Shown here in pieces: positions 4,861 through 5,078 of a DNA stretch of 5,078 bases. Location of the stretch: NCBI GenBank assembly GCA_041687295.1, contig JAWLCG010000354.1, forward strand, positions 1-5,078, read 5' to 3'. The notes below the pieces were generated by a model. It was not told where the DNA came from and did no database searches. It saw nothing but the letters and a program-made list of their open reading frames with translations. Made by a program: the position numbers and the translations under genes. The first letter of the stretch is position 1. Each line of letters begins with the position of its first letter. This stretch comes from JAWLCG01 sp041687295. GTDB taxonomy: Bacteria; Planctomycetota; Phycisphaerae; SM23-33; FEN-1343.

Positions 4861-5078
4861 CTATCGGTCGTCCATCTCGTCGTTGAGCCGCAGGGCCTCG
4901 TCGACCAGCCAGGCCGGCGCCGACTGCAGGGCGAACGCCAGCCGGCGGCGCAGGGCGGGCGGCAGGCGGCAACGGCCTGATATGCTGTCGTTTACGATCA
5001 AGAAGAGCCGATGGGCCCGCCGGGCGGCCTCGGCCTCGGCGTCGCGCCGGGCGGCGGGCTCGTGCGGGTGGGCGGGCT
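4861..5078 (-). CDS. Unrecognised protein, C-terminal fragment (5' end beyond window)
   Basis: The frame runs open from the window edge to TAG at 4861-4863, giving 71 residues. The visible part opens with a polar Ala/Glu/Arg stretch (DAEAEAARRAHRL) followed by a short hydrophobic strand LFLIVND. Then come LPPALRRRLAFALQSAPAWLVDEAL, probably two helices, and an acidic end LNDEMDDR. The regular amphipathic spacing, high GC at third positions and the short distance to the double-HTH gene support real coding. I do not recognise the family and give no function. It is likely the upstream member of an operon with the double-HTH gene. Confidence 0.65.
   Translation of the reverse strand, partial: PAHPHEPAARRDAEAEAARRAHRLFLIVNDSISGRCRLPPALRRRLAFALQSAPAWLVDEALRLNDEMDDR

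Noticed and set aside
4194..4886. Plus-strand frame of 230 codons
   Set aside because: It runs through the repeat and antisense to the double-HTH gene, and has no recognisable domain.

Overview
This is a high-GC bacterial window that looks like part of a prophage or another element carrying phage packaging genes. The phage call rests on a clear large terminase subunit (1-1463, minus strand, cut by the window start) preceded by a tightly coupled small gene in the terminase small subunit position. The host cannot be named from sequence alone. The high GC, together with families of short intergenic repeats I associate with planctomycete (Phycisphaerae-like) and similar environmental genomes, makes such a host plausible; this is inference.

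Layout, right to left because all genes but one are on the minus strand. (1) 4861-5078: C-terminal end of an unrecognised protein. (2) 4335-4823: small basic protein with two helix-turn-helix segments, the second resembling sigma-70 region 4, 37 bases downstream of the previous stop. (3) 4243-4334: short gap with an imperfect hairpin and a 15-bp direct repeat. (4) 3934-4242, the only plus-strand gene: a compact ASCH-domain protein resembling E. coli YqfB, an N4-acetylcytidine amidohydrolase. (5) 2532-3917, divergent from it: an ABC-type ATPase fused to a GNAT acyltransferase domain, the architecture of COG2401. (6) 2191-2531: gene-free block of tandem and hairpin repeats. (7) 1981-2190: 69-aa ribbon-helix-helix-like protein, overlapping or abutting (8) 1448-1951, the putative small terminase subunit, which overlaps (9) the large terminase subunit by 16 bases.

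Genes 7-9 form a translationally coupled packaging operon in which the two terminase subunits would cut and translocate DNA into proheads. The double-HTH protein may regulate transcription of the element. The most interesting part is the divergent pair at 2532-4242. It joins a predicted acyl-transferring GNAT fused to an ATPase with a predicted amidohydrolase-like or modified-base-binding ASCH protein. The starts are essentially back to back and repeats lie on both sides. I propose it as a candidate cargo cassette for nucleic-acid acylation and its removal or recognition. No tRNA, rRNA, CRISPR array, integrase or attachment site was seen.
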